From the NCBI RefSeq assembly GCF_900187425.1, contig NZ_FYDJ01000028.1:1-54517 (forward strand): 54,517 bases of DNA, given 5' to 3'. This DNA comes from Pseudomonas sp. Irchel s3h14. GTDB lineage: Bacteria; Pseudomonadota; Gammaproteobacteria; Pseudomonadales; Pseudomonadaceae. How positions within the stretch are numbered: position 1 is the stretch's first letter; every line of letters begins with the position of its first letter. Of the stretch, positions 44,994-54,517 are shown one piece after another. The notes beneath the pieces are model-generated. The model searched no databases and was not told the origin of the DNA. It saw nothing but the letters and a program-made list of their open reading frames with translations. Position numbers and translations under genes: made by a program.

Positions 44994-45920
44994 TCAGCCA
45001 CCTCCGGGGGCCAGCAGAAGATTAGGCGCCGGACGCTGGTAGCCTTCCTGTTCCAGGCGCATGTCCAGCAGCAGGCTGGTCAGGTCCGTCGAGAGCGCTT
45101 CGGCCTCGGCGTCGTTTTCCAGGTAAAGCAGCTTCAGATAGCTATGGCAGCCAGGACAGACTTCCGCGCGTGTCGGTGCCTGATTGGCAGCGTGGCGGTC
45201 GTCATCGAGGCTGACGTATTCAAGGCCTTTGCTTTGTTCGCAATACACGCATTTGACCCGCACCACATGCCATTCGCAGGCACACAACGAACACACCAGA
45301 TACCGCAAGCCGTTGTACTTGCCGCGATGGCGAATCACGCCGGCCATGGCCGGCGAACCGCAGGCCGGGCATTGGCTGAGACTGTCGCCGGGCTTCAGCG
45401 CAAGGTCCGCTGTACTCAGTAACCAATGACTCCAGGCCACCTGCAACGCTGCGCCGAGAAACGGCACCACGGCGGCGGGCAGCAAGGCGAACTGGCCGCT
45501 GACCAGCGCAATCGCCCAGGGCTTGAGTTGCCCGACGTGGGCGTTGCGCAAGGTCGCCACGGCTTTTTCCACCGCTGGTTGCGGCGGTGGCTGGTAACGC
45601 TGCAACAGCGCTTCGAGGAACGGCAGCCAATCGTCTTCGCGCACCAGACTGTCAGCGGCGAACGGCGGCAAGCCGTGTTGCTGGCACACTCGCAGGCGTT
45701 CGGCATCGGGCATGGTGGCCACGGGCGGATCGTCCATCACACACTGCTGCACGTGGCACAGGCCGGTCACCAGCCGCAGGTAATCGGCCAGTGGATGGCC
45801 GTCGACCAGACGCTCCAGGCGCAAGGCGCGCAAGGTGAACAGGTTTTTCGGTGGCAGGTGCAGAAACGGCGGCGAGCTCGCCGCCGCTTCGATCTCGCCA
45901 GGCTCAAGAATCGTCGCCAA
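44994..45920 (-). CDS. fdhE: Formate dehydrogenase accessory protein FdhE
   Basis: 308 residues. Rubredoxin-like Cys pairs typical of FdhE occur in the second half (CPACGSPAMAG, CSLCACEWHVVRVKCVYC, CPGCHSYLK) and would bind iron. The N-terminal FLHLPPKNLFTLRALRLERL segment is also family-like. FdhE is needed for maturation of respiratory formate dehydrogenases. It starts 4 bases behind fdnI in the same leftward operon. Confidence 0.95.
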   Translation of the reverse strand: MATILEPGEIEAAASSPPFLHLPPKNLFTLRALRLERLVDGHPLADYLRLVTGLCHVQQCVMDDPPVATMPDAERLRVCQQHGLPPFAADSLVREDDWLPFLEALLQRYQPPPQPAVEKAVATLRNAHVGQLKPWAIALVSGQFALLPAAVVPFLGAALQVAWSHWLLSTADLALKPGDSLSQCPACGSPAMAGVIRHRGKYNGLRYLVCSLCACEWHVVRVKCVYCEQSKGLEYVSLDDDRHAANQAPTRAEVCPGCHSYLKLLYLENDAEAEALSTDLTSLLLDMRLEQEGYQRPAPNLLLAPGGG

Positions 45921-45924
45921 GGGG

Positions 45925-46578
45925 CTATCCTTTTTTGCTGATCGGCCGGTCGGGGTGTTCGTCGCGGGTCACTTCGCGGTACCAGAGTCCATGGTGTTTT
46001 TTCGCCCAGGCGCGGCTCACCCCGCCATGCACCATGGCGCTGACCGAACCCTTGATCCAGATGCCGGCGTAGATGTGCACGATGATGCTCAGCACCAGGA
46101 TGAAACCCGCCAACGCATGCAGCAGCATGGCCCAACGAATGCTGGTGATGCCGAAGTACTCGCTGAAATACGCGCGCCAGATCACCAGCCCGCTGAACAA
46201 CAACACCAGCATGCAAATCAGCAAGGTCCAGAACAGCAGCTTTTGCCCGGGGTTGTACTTGCCGATGGGCGGCACGCCCTCCTCCTCATTCTTGATCACC
46301 CGCCCGACTCGCCTCAGCCATAGCCGATCGTTGGTGATAAAGAAGTTCGCCCGAAAGAATTGAATCACCAATCCCAGGAACAGCACAAACATCACCACGC
46401 CCATGAACGGATGCAGGATGCGCGTCCACGGGCCGCCGCCAAACAGGTTGCTGAGCCAGAACAGCGCCGGATGGAATAACGCCAGCCCCGACAGTGCCGC
46501 CATCAGAAACAGAATCGCTACCAGCCAATGGTTAGTGCGCTGGTTTGATGTGTAGCGAAGGATCGGTTTGTCGTTCAT
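45925..46578 (-). CDS. fdnI: Formate dehydrogenase gamma subunit (cytochrome b556)
   Basis: 217 residues with four transmembrane helices (near 17-35, 52-72, 115-135, 150-170). The conserved TNHWLVAILFLMAALSGLALF opening includes a heme-ligand His. HPFMGVVMFVLF and MLLHALAGFILVLSIIVHIYAG supply further His ligands. It anchors the enzyme in the inner membrane and passes electrons to quinone. The start overlaps the end of fdnH by 4 bases. Confidence 0.94.
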   Translation of the reverse strand: MNDKPILRYTSNQRTNHWLVAILFLMAALSGLALFHPALFWLSNLFGGGPWTRILHPFMGVVMFVLFLGLVIQFFRANFFITNDRLWLRRVGRVIKNEEEGVPPIGKYNPGQKLLFWTLLICMLVLLFSGLVIWRAYFSEYFGITSIRWAMLLHALAGFILVLSIIVHIYAGIWIKGSVSAMVHGGVSRAWAKKHHGLWYREVTRDEHPDRPISKKG

Positions 46579-47510
46579 GGCCTGTCCTGCCCCTTCGGAT
46601 CATAGGTATGTACCGATGGATCGATTTCATGCACGGCGGGATCGGGGATAGTCGGGTGTTCGTCCTCCTCGACCAGCTGCGGCCCGATGCGCACGTAGTG
46701 GAAGAACCCGGCCAGCACCGCCAAGCCCATGGCCAGCAACCCCAAGGGTTTGCTCACGCCTTTCCACAGGTCGACCAGCGGACTGATCGCCGGGTGATCC
46801 GGCAACCCGGCATACAACCTGGGCGTGTCGGCATGGTGCAGCACATACATCACGTGAGTACCGCCGACGCCACTCGGGTCGTACAGACCCGCGTGTTCGA
46901 AGCCACGGCTCTTGAGGTCGACGATCCTTTCGGCCGCATGGTCTTTCATATCGTCCTTGGTGCCGAACACAATCGCGCCCGTCGGGCAGGTTTTGACGCA
47001 GGCCGGTTCGAGCCCCACCGCCACCCGGTCCGAGCACAACGTGCATTTGTAGGCCTTGTGATCCTTTTGCGAGATGCGCGGGATATTGAACGGGCATCCG
47101 GTGATGCAATACCCGCAGCCGATGCAATGGTCCTGGTCGAAATCGACGATGCCGTTGGCGTGCTTGATGATCGCTCCCGGACTCGGGCAGGCCGCCAGGC
47201 AACCGGGTTCTGCGCAGTGCATGCAGCCGTCCTTGCGAATCAGCCACTCCAGATTGCCGGCGTCGGTTTCATGCTCGGTGAAGCGCATCAAGGTCCAGGT
47301 ATCTGCGCTCAGGTCTTGAGGGTTGTCGTAGGTGCCGAGGTTGTGGCCGACCTCGTCGCGCAACTCGTTCCATTCCGAGCAGGCGACCTGACAAGCCTTG
47401 CAGCCAATGCATTTGGTGGTGTCGATCAGCTTGGCCACTTCCTCTTGATTGCGTACCGAGGACGGGACGGTCGTGGTGGCCGAACGGGCGATGATGTCTT
47501 GGCTGGCCAT
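46575..47510 (-). CDS. fdnH: Formate dehydrogenase beta (iron-sulfur) subunit
   Basis: 311 residues. Four ferredoxin-type Cys clusters for [4Fe-4S] centres are visible (CIGCKACQVACSEW, CMHCAEPGCLAACP, CIGCGYCITGCPFN, CTLCSDR...CVKTCPTGAI). A C-terminal membrane helix (LGLLAMGLAVLAGFFHYV) is present. It wires electrons from the Mo/W site in FdnG to FdnI. It follows the fdnG stop directly, with no intergenic base. Confidence 0.95.
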   Translation of the reverse strand: MASQDIIARSATTTVPSSVRNQEEVAKLIDTTKCIGCKACQVACSEWNELRDEVGHNLGTYDNPQDLSADTWTLMRFTEHETDAGNLEWLIRKDGCMHCAEPGCLAACPSPGAIIKHANGIVDFDQDHCIGCGYCITGCPFNIPRISQKDHKAYKCTLCSDRVAVGLEPACVKTCPTGAIVFGTKDDMKDHAAERIVDLKSRGFEHAGLYDPSGVGGTHVMYVLHHADTPRLYAGLPDHPAISPLVDLWKGVSKPLGLLAMGLAVLAGFFHYVRIGPQLVEEDEHPTIPDPAVHEIDPSVHTYDPKGQDRP

Positions 47511-50500
47511 TTAGACTTTCTCCACATTGACCAGGAATGACTTGGATTCCGGGGTCTGAGTGTTGCCATCGCCGAGGAACGGCACCAGGGTATTGGTCAG
47601 GTAACCGTGGCGCGTGAGCCCGGTAAAACCCCAGTGCAGCGGGATACCGATCTGGTGCACCACCTGATTGTTGACCTGCAGCGGTCGAATCCGCTTGGTC
47701 ACCACCGCCACCGCTTCTATATGCCCGCGCTTGCAACTGACACGGACCCGGTCGCCCGCCACGATGCCTTTCTCCTTGGCCAGCACTTCACCGATCTCGA
47801 CGAACTGCTCGGGTTGGGAAATCGCGTTGAGCTTGCAATGCTTGCTCCAGAAGTGGAAATGCTCGGTCAGCCGGTAGCTGGTCGCTGCATACGGATAGTC
47901 CTTGGCCACGCCTAAGGAATCCCATACCGAATCGAAGATCCGCGCCGCCGGGTTGCTGGTGGCTTTCTTGTTTTCCGGGTGCAGCGGATTGATGCCGATC
48001 GGCGTTTCGAACGGCTCGTAATGCTCAGGGAAAGGCCCTTCGTTCATCTTGTCGACGGCAAAGAATCGCGCCACGCCTTCGGGGTTCATGATGAACGGAT
48101 TCATCCCGGCTTCCGGTGGCGAGTCGGCCTTGAAGTCCGGCACATCGGTGCCAGCCCAGACTTTGCCGTTCCACCACACCAGGCGTTTTTTCTCGTCCCA
48201 CGGCTTGCCTTGCGGGTCGCACGAAGCGCGGTTGTAAAGAATCCGCCGGTTCGCCGGCCAGGCCCAGGCCCAGCCCTGGTGTTGCTTCATGCCATATGGA
48301 TCGCTGTTGTCGCGCCGGGCCATCTGGTTGCCCGCCTCAGTCCAGCTGCCACAGAAAATCCAGCACCCGGAAGCCGTACTGCCGTCGTCCTTGAGCAGAC
48401 CAAAACCGGCCAGTTGCGCGTTGCCCTTGATCGCCACGCCGGTAGCGTCGGTGAAGTCCGTGGTGGCATAGCCGTTGATTTCCTTGGCCAGTTCTTCCGG
48501 CGAAGGCTCTTCGGCAACTTTGTACGGCCAGGACAGTTTGAGAATCGGCTCGGCATAAGCGCCGCCGTTGGCCTGGTAACGCTGGCGCAGACGGATAAAC
48601 AGCTCGCTCATGATCCGCACATCGGTGCGCGCTTCACCAGGGCCATCCGCGCCTTTCCAGTGCCATTGCAGCCAGCGGCTGCTGTTGACCAGCGAGCCGT
48701 CTTCTTCGGCGAAACAGGTGGTGGGCAGGCGAATCACTTCGGTCTGGATGCCAGCGGTTTCGACATCGTTGTACGGCCCGACATTGCGCCAGAACTCCGA
48801 GGTTTCGGTGGACAGCGGGTCCATCACCACCAGCCACTTCAGCTTGGCCAGCGCCGCCATCACTCGGTTCTTGTCGGGTAGCGCGGCAATGGGGTTGAAG
48901 CCCTGGCACATGTAGCCATTGACCTTGCCCTGGCCCATCAGGTCGAACACTTTGAGGATGTCGTAGTTCGGGATGTCGAGTTTCGGCAGATAGTCATAAG
49001 CCCAGCGGTTTTCGAGCGTGGCATTCGCGCCGTACCAGGCTTTCATCAGGCTGACGTGGAACTTGCCGTAGTTCTGCCAATAGGATAACTGCCCCGGACG
49101 CAACGGTTTTTGCGTCCGTTTGACGATGTAAGCGTTGTAATCCTGCTCCGCATCCTGCGGCAAGGTCAGATAGCCCGGCAGCGAATTGGACAGCAAGCCG
49201 AGGTCGGTCAGCCCCTGAATATTGGAGTGCCCGCGCAAGGCATTGACGCCCCCGCCCGGCATGCCGACGTTGCCCAGCAGCAATTGCACCATGGCCGCGC
49301 TGCGAATGATCTGCGAACCGATTGAGTGCTGCGTCCAGCCCAGCGCGTAGAGAATCGTCATGGTCTTGCCCGGTTGCGAGCAGGTGGCGATCTCTTCCCA
49401 GATTTTTTGCATGGCATCCACCGGCATGCCGCAAATCTGGCTCGCCAGTTCGATGTTGTAGCGGCTGTAATGCTGCTTCATCAATTGATAGACGCAGCGC
49501 GGGTCTTGCAGGGTCGGGTCGACCTTGACGAAGCCGTCATCACCGAGTTCATAACCCCAGCCGGACTTGTCCGTGTAGCTGCGTTTGGCCGCGTCGTAGC
49601 CGCTGAAGATCCCGTCCTCGAAGCCATAACCGGCTCTGACGATGAACGACACGTCGGTATAAGCGCGTACGTACTCGTGCTGGATCTTGTCTTCGGTCAG
49701 CAGGTAGTTGATCAGCCCGCCCATGAAGGCGATGTCGGTGCCGGTGCGAATCGGCGCGTAATAGTCGGCCACCGAGGCGGTCCGGGTAAAACGCGGATCG
49801 ACCACGATCAGACGTGCCTTGTTGTGCGCCTTGGCTTCGGTCACCCATTTGAAGCCGCACGGGTGCGCTTCTGCTGCGTTGCCGCCCATTACCAGGATCA
49901 GATTCGCGTTACCGATATCGGTCCAGGTATTGGTCATGGCACCACGGCCGTACGTCGGGGCAAGACTTGCCACCGTCGGGCCGTGTCAGACACGCGCCTG
50001 GTTATCGAACCCCAGCATGCCGAGACTGCGAACCACCTTATGGGTGATGTAACCCGCTTCGTTGGACGCCGCCGAGGCCGCGAGGAAACCGGTGGTCAGC
50101 CAGCGGTTCACCGTTTGGCCCTGGGCATTCTTCTCGATGAAGTTGGCGTCGCGGTCGGCCTTCATCAGGTCGGCGACGCGATCGAGCGCCTCATCCCAGG
50201 AGATACGCGTCCACTCGGTGGTGCCGGGTTTGCGCACCTGTGGGTATTGCAGGCGGCCGGGGCTGTGAATGAAGTCCAGCAGGCCTGCGCCTTTGGGGCA
50301 CAGGGTGCCGCGATTGACCGGGTGGTCGGAATCGCCTTCGATGTGGATGATGTTTTGCGCGACATTCTTGGCGGCATCGCCCTGGCTGTACATGATCAAG
50401 CCGCAGCCTACCGAGCAGTACGGGCAGGTGTTGCGGGTTTCATGGGTGTGGGCAAGCTTGAAGTGGCGCACCTGCTCGGCGAAGGCAGTCGCGGGGGCCA

Positions 50501-50576
50501 TGCCCAGCGCGCCGAGGCTCGAGCCCGCAAGGCCGATACCAGCGACCTTGAAGAACTGACGACGGTTGAGGTCCAT
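47511..50576 (-). CDS. fdnG: Selenocysteine-containing formate dehydrogenase alpha subunit
   Basis: 1021 residues read through an in-frame UGA (49986-49988) as Sec197 (context ARV-U-HGPTVASLAPT), the ligand of the Mo/W-bis-MGD cofactor. The N-terminus has a Tat signal (NRRQFFKV ... APATAFA) followed by a [4Fe-4S] Cys motif (CPYCSVGCG). The size and Sec position match E. coli FdnG (~1015, Sec196). Standard translation splits the gene at the UGA into two apparent frames. The full Sec machinery follows in the same operon. It oxidises formate at the periplasmic face. It would be inactive if Sec insertion failed. Confidence 0.96.
49943..49988 (-). promoter_or_regulatory. SECIS element of fdnG
   Basis: The mRNA from the UGA folds with outer stem CACGGCC / GGCCGUG and apical hairpin GGUGGCAAGUCUUGCCCC. 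Counting from the U of UGA, a bulged U falls at position 17 and G23, U24 in the apical loop, as in the E. coli fdhF SECIS recognised by SelB. Confidence 0.85.
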
Positions 50577-50598
50577 CGTGCACTCCTGTCAGGTGGAG

Positions 50599-50618
50599 AC
50601 CCGGTAGTTTTGCCGGGT
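50599..50618 (-). promoter_or_regulatory. Hairpin in the 5' leader of fdnG
   Basis: ACCCGG...CCGGGT forms a 6-bp stem about 25 bases before the fdnG ATG, just upstream of its AGGAG ribosome site. No FNR/ANR-type TTGAT-N4-ATCAA box was seen in the 50577-50818 gap. Confidence 0.3.
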
Positions 50619-50742
50619 TTTTCTGGACAATCACGGTTGCGGCAGTCTGGCTGCCGACACTTAAAACTGTAGACAATGTTAGAACTGACTGTGTGAAAAC
50701 CGACCATCGGGCAATACCTGGGTCCAGCATCACACACAACCT

Positions 50743-50762
50743 TGTGGGTGCTCGCTCCCACA
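50743..50762. repeat. Single REP-like hairpin (TGTGGG ... CCCACA)
   Basis: A TGTGGG / CCCACA stem with loop TGCTCGCT matches the TGTGGGAGCGAGC REP family of Pseudomonas. It lies between the divergent fdnG and PatB genes. Confidence 0.6.
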
Positions 50763-50818
50763 GGGGCTTGGCGTTTATCATGACCGTCGGATTTACCCTG
50801 CCCTTTATGAGACTGAGC

Positions 50819-51973
50819 ATGACTTTCGATTTTGATCAGGTGTTCGACCGCCACAACACCGGCAGTACCAAATGGAGCCGTTACCCGGCCGACGTGTTGC
50901 CTATGTGGGTGGCCGACATGGACTTCTCCGCACCGCCGGTGATCATCCAGGCCCTGCAAAAACGTCTGGAACACCCGATGCTCGGCTACAGCGTGGCCCA
51001 GGATGACTTGCGCGATGCCATCGTCGCCGATCTGTGGAACAAGTACGCCTGGCGAGTATTGCCTGAGGAACTGATTTTCCTGCCGGGCGTGGAGTCGGGG
51101 TTCAACATGGCGCTGAATGCGCTGGTCCAGCCGCAGCAGAACGTCGTGGTTCAGGTCCCGAACTACCCGCCGCTGCGTCATGCGCCGGGTCACTGGGGTT
51201 TGAATAAGGTTGAACTCGAATTCGACGCGTTGGCGGACGGCACTTACGCCACGCCACTCGATGCCCTGAATCAGGCGCTGACCGGTGGCGGTGCGCTGCT
51301 GCTGAGCAACCCGCACAACCCGGTGGGCAAAGTCTTCCCGCGGGAAGAACTGCAAGCGGTTGCCGACATCTGCCTGGAACAGGACGCCTGGATCATCTCT
51401 GACGAGATTCATGCCGAGCTGTGTTTCGACGGGCGCGTGCACATTCCGACGGCTTCCCTGAGCCCGGAAATCGCCAAGCGCACCATCACACTGATGTCGG
51501 CGAGCAAGGCCTACAACATTGCCGGGCTGAAAACATCGTTCATGATCATTCAGGACTCAGTGTTGCGTGCGCGGGTCAACCACGCCCGCTGCGGCATGGT
51601 CGACAGCGTCAACCCGTTGGGCATGGAAGCGACGCGCGTCGCCTACAGCGAAGGCGGCCCTTGGCTGGCCGGGTTGAAGGCGTATCTGCAAAGCAATCGG
51701 GATTATCTGGTGGAAGCGGTCAACACGCGCCTGCCGGGTGTAACCATGAATATTCCGCAAGGCACGTATCTGGCGTGGCTCGATTGTTCGGCGCTGGGAC
51801 TGGATAACCCTCAGCAGTTTTTCCTTGAACAAGCCAAGGTCGGGTTGAGCGCGGGTCTGGATTTCGGCGATGACAGCAAACAGTTCGTGCGCCTGAACTT
51901 CGGCTGCCCACGGTCGTTGCTGGAAGAAGGCATTGCGCGGATGGAGCGCAGTTTGCTCAATCGCAACGCCTGA
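50819..51973 (+). CDS. patB: PatB/MalY-type PLP cystathionine beta-lyase
   Basis: 384 residues from the ATG at 50819. The ribosome site is weak, and an in-frame ATG at 50807 is possible. Fold I aminotransferase-class protein: N-terminal DRHNTGSTKWSRYP and PMWVADMDF, which mark the MalY/PatB family, then LSNPHNPVGK, ISDEIHAEL and PLP-Lys230 in SASKAYNIAGLK. It cleaves cystathionine or cysteine to pyruvate, ammonia and homocysteine or sulfide. It stands alone between fdnG and the antiporter gene. Confidence 0.9.
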   Translation: MTFDFDQVFDRHNTGSTKWSRYPADVLPMWVADMDFSAPPVIIQALQKRLEHPMLGYSVAQDDLRDAIVADLWNKYAWRVLPEELIFLPGVESGFNMALNALVQPQQNVVVQVPNYPPLRHAPGHWGLNKVELEFDALADGTYATPLDALNQALTGGGALLLSNPHNPVGKVFPREELQAVADICLEQDAWIISDEIHAELCFDGRVHIPTASLSPEIAKRTITLMSASKAYNIAGLKTSFMIIQDSVLRARVNHARCGMVDSVNPLGMEATRVAYSEGGPWLAGLKAYLQSNRDYLVEAVNTRLPGVTMNIPQGTYLAWLDCSALGLDNPQQFFLEQAKVGLSAGLDFGDDSKQFVRLNFGCPRSLLEEGIARMERSLLNRNA

Positions 51974-51981
51974 CCTGTGAT

Positions 51982-52010
51982 GATCGTTCCCACGCAGAGC
52001 GCGGGAACGA
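51982..52010. repeat. Single GATCGTTCCCACGC-type palindrome
   Basis: GTTCCCACGCAGAGCGCGGGAAC is an imperfect palindrome of the family forming 30756-30886, found just after the PatB stop. Confidence 0.75.
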
Positions 52011-52160
52011 GATCGCCTTCGCCCGTGAAGGCGCGGATGTCGTCGCCTACCTCAATGATCCTGCTATGGTTCAACGTATTAACGCCTGAATACCTGCGCG
52101 CGACCGTCGGTTGATCGCCAAAGGCTCTACATCACGGCACGCACCCGACGAGTACCGAGC

Positions 52161-53504
52161 ATGAGTTTCATTTTGTGGGTGGCGGTGCTGGGTGCCGTGC
52201 TGATGACGCTGGCACTGACCTCGTCGTACCTGCGATGGATGCCGGTGACTACGTCGGCGGTGTGCCTGGTGCTGGGTGTAGCCATCGGGCCCGCGGGGTT
52301 CGGGCTGTTGAAACTGGACACCGATGATGCGTCCACCTGGATGGAGCACCTGACGGAAGTCGCTGTGCTGTTTTCGTTGTTTGTCTGCGGTTTGAAGTTG
52401 CGCTTGCCGCTCAGAGACAAAAACTGGCGCATTGCCTACGGTCTGGCCGGCCCGGTCATGGTGTTGACCATTGCCGGTGTCAGCCTGTTGCTGCATTACG
52501 GTTTCGAGTTGTCCTGGGGCGCGTCCGTGTTGATCGGTTCGATTCTGGCGCCCACCGACCCGGTGCTCGCCGCCCTGGTGCAAGTCAACGACGCCCGGGA
52601 TGACGACAGCGTGCGCTTCGGGCTGTCGGGTGAGGCCGGGCTCAATGACGGAATCGCCTTCCCGTTTGTCATCCTCGGCCTGCTGCTGGTGCAACACGAC
52701 GGCAACCCCGGCTGGCTGAGCGACTGGGTGCTGCGCAGTCTGTTGTGGGCAGTCCCGGCCGGTTTGCTCACCGGCTACTGGATGGGACGCGGCATTGGTC
52801 GCCTGACCTTGTTAATGCGCATCAAAAATGACGACAGCACCCTTTCCCCGAATGATTACCTCGCCCTCGCCTTGATTGCCCTGGCGTATGTCGGGGCCGA
52901 GTCGATTCACGGTTACGGCTTTCTGTCGGTGTTCGCTGCCGGCCTGGGTTTACGCCACGTAGAAGTCAAATCCACGGGCGACGACGCGCTTCCCGCCGAG
53001 CATCTGGTTCAGCCCGTCGTGGGACATCAGAACGTCGAGCCGCAACATGCGGTTCATGGTGATACCGCAAGCCTTGAAGATGCTCAGGTCGCCGCGGGCA
53101 TCATGATGGGCGACATGCTCGCCTTTGGCAGTCTGGTGGAACGCGCCATGGAGGTCTTTCTGGTGACGCTGCTCGGTGTGGTGCTGATGGCTCACTGGGA
53201 CTGGCGCGCATTGCCGATCGCCGGCGTTTTGTTTTGTCTGATAAGACCACTGAGCGTCGTCGCCATGCCTTGGGGTGGTTTGCTCAACGGGCACCAGCGA
53301 ATGCTGATTGGCTGGTTCGGCATACGCGGCATCGGCAGTCTGTATTACCTGTTTTATTCGTTGAACCACGGCCTGAACCAGTCGGTGGCAACGCTGTGCA
53401 TCAACCTCACGCTGTCTGTCGTCGCATTGAGCATTCTGTTCCACGGGATCAGCACTCAACCCCTCCTCGCGCGATATGAACAACGCAAGAATAAAGATAG
53501 CTGA
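52161..53504 (+). CDS. CPA1-family cation:proton antiporter
   Basis: 447 residues with about 11-12 transmembrane segments. Na+/H+ exchanger core motifs are present: GSILAPTDPVLAALVQ and SGEAGLNDGIAFPFVIL with the acidic ion-binding residues, plus the later GWFGIRGIGSLYYL. A hydrophilic loop (about 275-310, HVEVKSTGDDALPAEHLV) interrupts the bundle. It exports Na+ or K+ in exchange for H+ at the inner membrane. No operon partner. Confidence 0.92.
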   Translation: MSFILWVAVLGAVLMTLALTSSYLRWMPVTTSAVCLVLGVAIGPAGFGLLKLDTDDASTWMEHLTEVAVLFSLFVCGLKLRLPLRDKNWRIAYGLAGPVMVLTIAGVSLLLHYGFELSWGASVLIGSILAPTDPVLAALVQVNDARDDDSVRFGLSGEAGLNDGIAFPFVILGLLLVQHDGNPGWLSDWVLRSLLWAVPAGLLTGYWMGRGIGRLTLLMRIKNDDSTLSPNDYLALALIALAYVGAESIHGYGFLSVFAAGLGLRHVEVKSTGDDALPAEHLVQPVVGHQNVEPQHAVHGDTASLEDAQVAAGIMMGDMLAFGSLVERAMEVFLVTLLGVVLMAHWDWRALPIAGVLFCLIRPLSVVAMPWGGLLNGHQRMLIGWFGIRGIGSLYYLFYSLNHGLNQSVATLCINLTLSVVALSILFHGISTQPLLARYEQRKNKDS

Positions 53505-53517
53505 TGCTCACCGCGAA

Positions 53518-53547
53518 CTGCATGAGTCAATGTTCGGACTCATGCAG
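53518..53547. repeat. Perfect 11-bp inverted repeat after the antiporter gene
   Basis: CTGCATGAGTC / GACTCATGCAG around AATGTTCG, starting 14 bases after the stop. No T-run follows, so it is a hairpin of uncertain role (3' end protection or inefficient termination). Confidence 0.5.
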
Positions 53548-53705
53548 GCTGCATGACCTCAGTTCGCCATCAATCACTTCAACTTATTGTTTTATAAACA
53601 AGTTATTGCACCGGCAAATCGGCACGACAAATGCTCCAGGACAATGAGCGACTTTCGGCTTTAGACCGTTCGCGCTCACCCCTGACTTGTTGGAGAGACT
53701 CGACC

Positions 53706-54182
53706 ATGAACGCCATAGACTTGTTGAAAGCCGACCATGAACGCGTAAAAGGCATCCTGACCCAGTTAAGCGAATCCACCGAGCGTGGTGTTAAAAAGCG
53801 CGGCGAGTTGCTGGCCAAGCTGGAAATGGAGATCGCCATCCATACCCGTCTCGAAGAAGAAGTCTTGTACCCGGCGTACAAGAAAGCCGGGGGTAAGGAG
53901 CAGGACGTCATGTATTACGAAGCCAAGGAAGAACATCGCACCGTTGATTCCCTGGTGCTGCCAGACCTGAAAGTCACTGATCCGTCCACCCCGGAATTCG
54001 CCGGTCGCGTGAAAGTGGTCAAGGAACTGCTGGAACACCACATCGAAGAAGAGGAAACCGAGATGTTCCCTCAGGCCAAGAAGCTGTTGGGCAAAACCAC
54101 ACTGGAAGAGCTGGGGGCGCAAATGGAAAGCTTGAAAGCCCAGTACAAGAAAGAGATGAGTGCAGCCAATCTGGCGGCTTGA
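53706..54182 (+). CDS. Hemerythrin-domain protein
   Basis: 158 residues from the ATG at 53706 with GGAG 10 bases upstream. A four-helix hemerythrin HHE-type domain places iron ligands in KADHERVKG, HTRLEEEVLYPAY, EHRTVDSL and HHIEEEETEMFPQ. It may bind O2, NO or iron in the cytoplasm or at the membrane. Coupled to no neighbour. The leader 53550-53705 contains no clear gene. Confidence 0.9.
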   Translation: MNAIDLLKADHERVKGILTQLSESTERGVKKRGELLAKLEMEIAIHTRLEEEVLYPAYKKAGGKEQDVMYYEAKEEHRTVDSLVLPDLKVTDPSTPEFAGRVKVVKELLEHHIEEEETEMFPQAKKLLGKTTLEELGAQMESLKAQYKKEMSAANLAA

Positions 54183-54226
54183 TGCAGGTGATGGGACAAC
54201 AAAAGGCCCGGCATATGCCGCAATGC

Positions 54227-54517
54227 TGTTCATTTAAGGTTGGGTACATATCCGTTTCTGCGGTGATGGCTGCTGGCGGTTTCGCTTTTACAGCGAGTCA
54301 CTTGGAACAGCCCCAAGTAACCAAGGGCTCTTGCCCCGCCATTCGGTGCCTCGCCCAGGCTCGGCATGCCCTCACTCCGGCATTGCTCCGGGGGCCCGCC
54401 GCCATCGGCCATCCATGGCCGGGGGCGGCTACCGCGGCATCCTTGCCGCGGTGCCCCCTGCGCAACGCCTGCGTTCGGCCTCTGGGAAAGGGGCAAGCAG
54501 ATCAAGATCAAAAGCCA
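54227..54517. repeat. Dispersed Pseudomonas intergenic repeat (truncated at window edge)
   Basis: The segment from TGTTCATTTAAGGTTGGG onward (including ACATATCCGTTTCTGCGG, AGTAACCAAGGGCTCTTGCC and repeated GGCC-rich palindromes) is a family I recognise as common between genes of P. fluorescens-group genomes. It is rich in inverted GC tracts (GGCCATCCATGGCC). Long frames here (such as 54230-54511 on the - strand) are by-products of composition. Confidence 0.65.

Noticed and set aside
47511..49973. Reading the formate dehydrogenase as two genes or a nonsense-mutated pseudogene
   Set aside because: The UGA sits at the conserved Sec position, a SECIS follows, and selA, selB and tRNA-Sec are in the same array.
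54230..54511. 93-codon - strand frame at the right edge
   Set aside because: Lies wholly within a dispersed intergenic repeat; such frames are common artefacts of this family.

Overview
The window reads as chromosomal DNA of a Pseudomonas of the P. fluorescens group. The signs are high GC with G/C-ending codons, OprD-type porin, BfiS/BfiR-like and DmdB/DmdC-like neighbours, Pseudomonas REP-type palindromes (GTAGGAGC, GTAGCAGCTG and GATCGTTCCCACGC families), and a common Pseudomonas intergenic repeat at the right edge. I see no integrase, transposase, prophage, plasmid origin or CRISPR array. Genus and group are inferred from recognised gene families, not from a database search.

Layout. 1-6.4 kb: the C-terminal end of a large RTX-type adhesin, a convergent LuxR-type regulator with a degenerate receiver domain, and a three-gene type I secretion operon (ABC, HlyD, TolC) that is the likely exporter. 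6.6-9.0 kb: carboxynorspermidine dehydrogenase and decarboxylase (norspermidine/spermidine synthesis). 9.2-15.6 kb: a four-carbon sugar-acid (threonate/erythronate) catabolic operon (unnamed 55-residue ORF, ltnD, otnK, otnC, GntP transporter, otnI) with a DeoR regulator converging on its end. 15.9-20.5 kb: a periplasmic LprI/MliC-type lysozyme inhibitor, a patatin-like phospholipase, a MaoC hotdog protein, a LolA-like unknown and an AI-2E-family membrane protein. 20.6-30.7 kb: a BfiS/BfiR-like two-component system divergent from an acyl-CoA ligase, DUF485 plus ActP symporter, acyl-CoA dehydrogenase and OprD porin, together a carboxylic/fatty-acid uptake and activation unit.

30.9-39.9 kb is a compact short-chain polyhydroxyalkanoate (PHB) module: PhaR, phasin, a DUF3141 protein with a PHA-synthase-like Cys nucleophile, an AraC regulator (PhbR) and phbB-phbA-phbC, with a strong intrinsic terminator between phbA and phbC. 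It is the most notable accessory block here. 40.4-41.5 kb is an Xre/RES toxin-antitoxin pair that ends 9 bases from the 3' end of tRNA-Sec. 41.5-50.6 kb is one leftward selenocysteine/formate-dehydrogenase array (fdnG with an in-frame UGA and a readable SECIS hairpin, fdnH, fdnI, fdhE, selA, selB, tRNA-Sec). 50.8-54.2 kb holds a PatB/MalY lyase, a CPA1 antiporter and a hemerythrin, then a dispersed repeat.

No wholly new system can be claimed from sequence alone. The strongest leads are the 55-residue ORF translationally coupled to ltnD, the regulatory architecture of the PHB module (divergent promoters over an inverted repeat, terminator before the synthase), and the degenerate-receiver regulator beside the adhesin/type I secretion locus.
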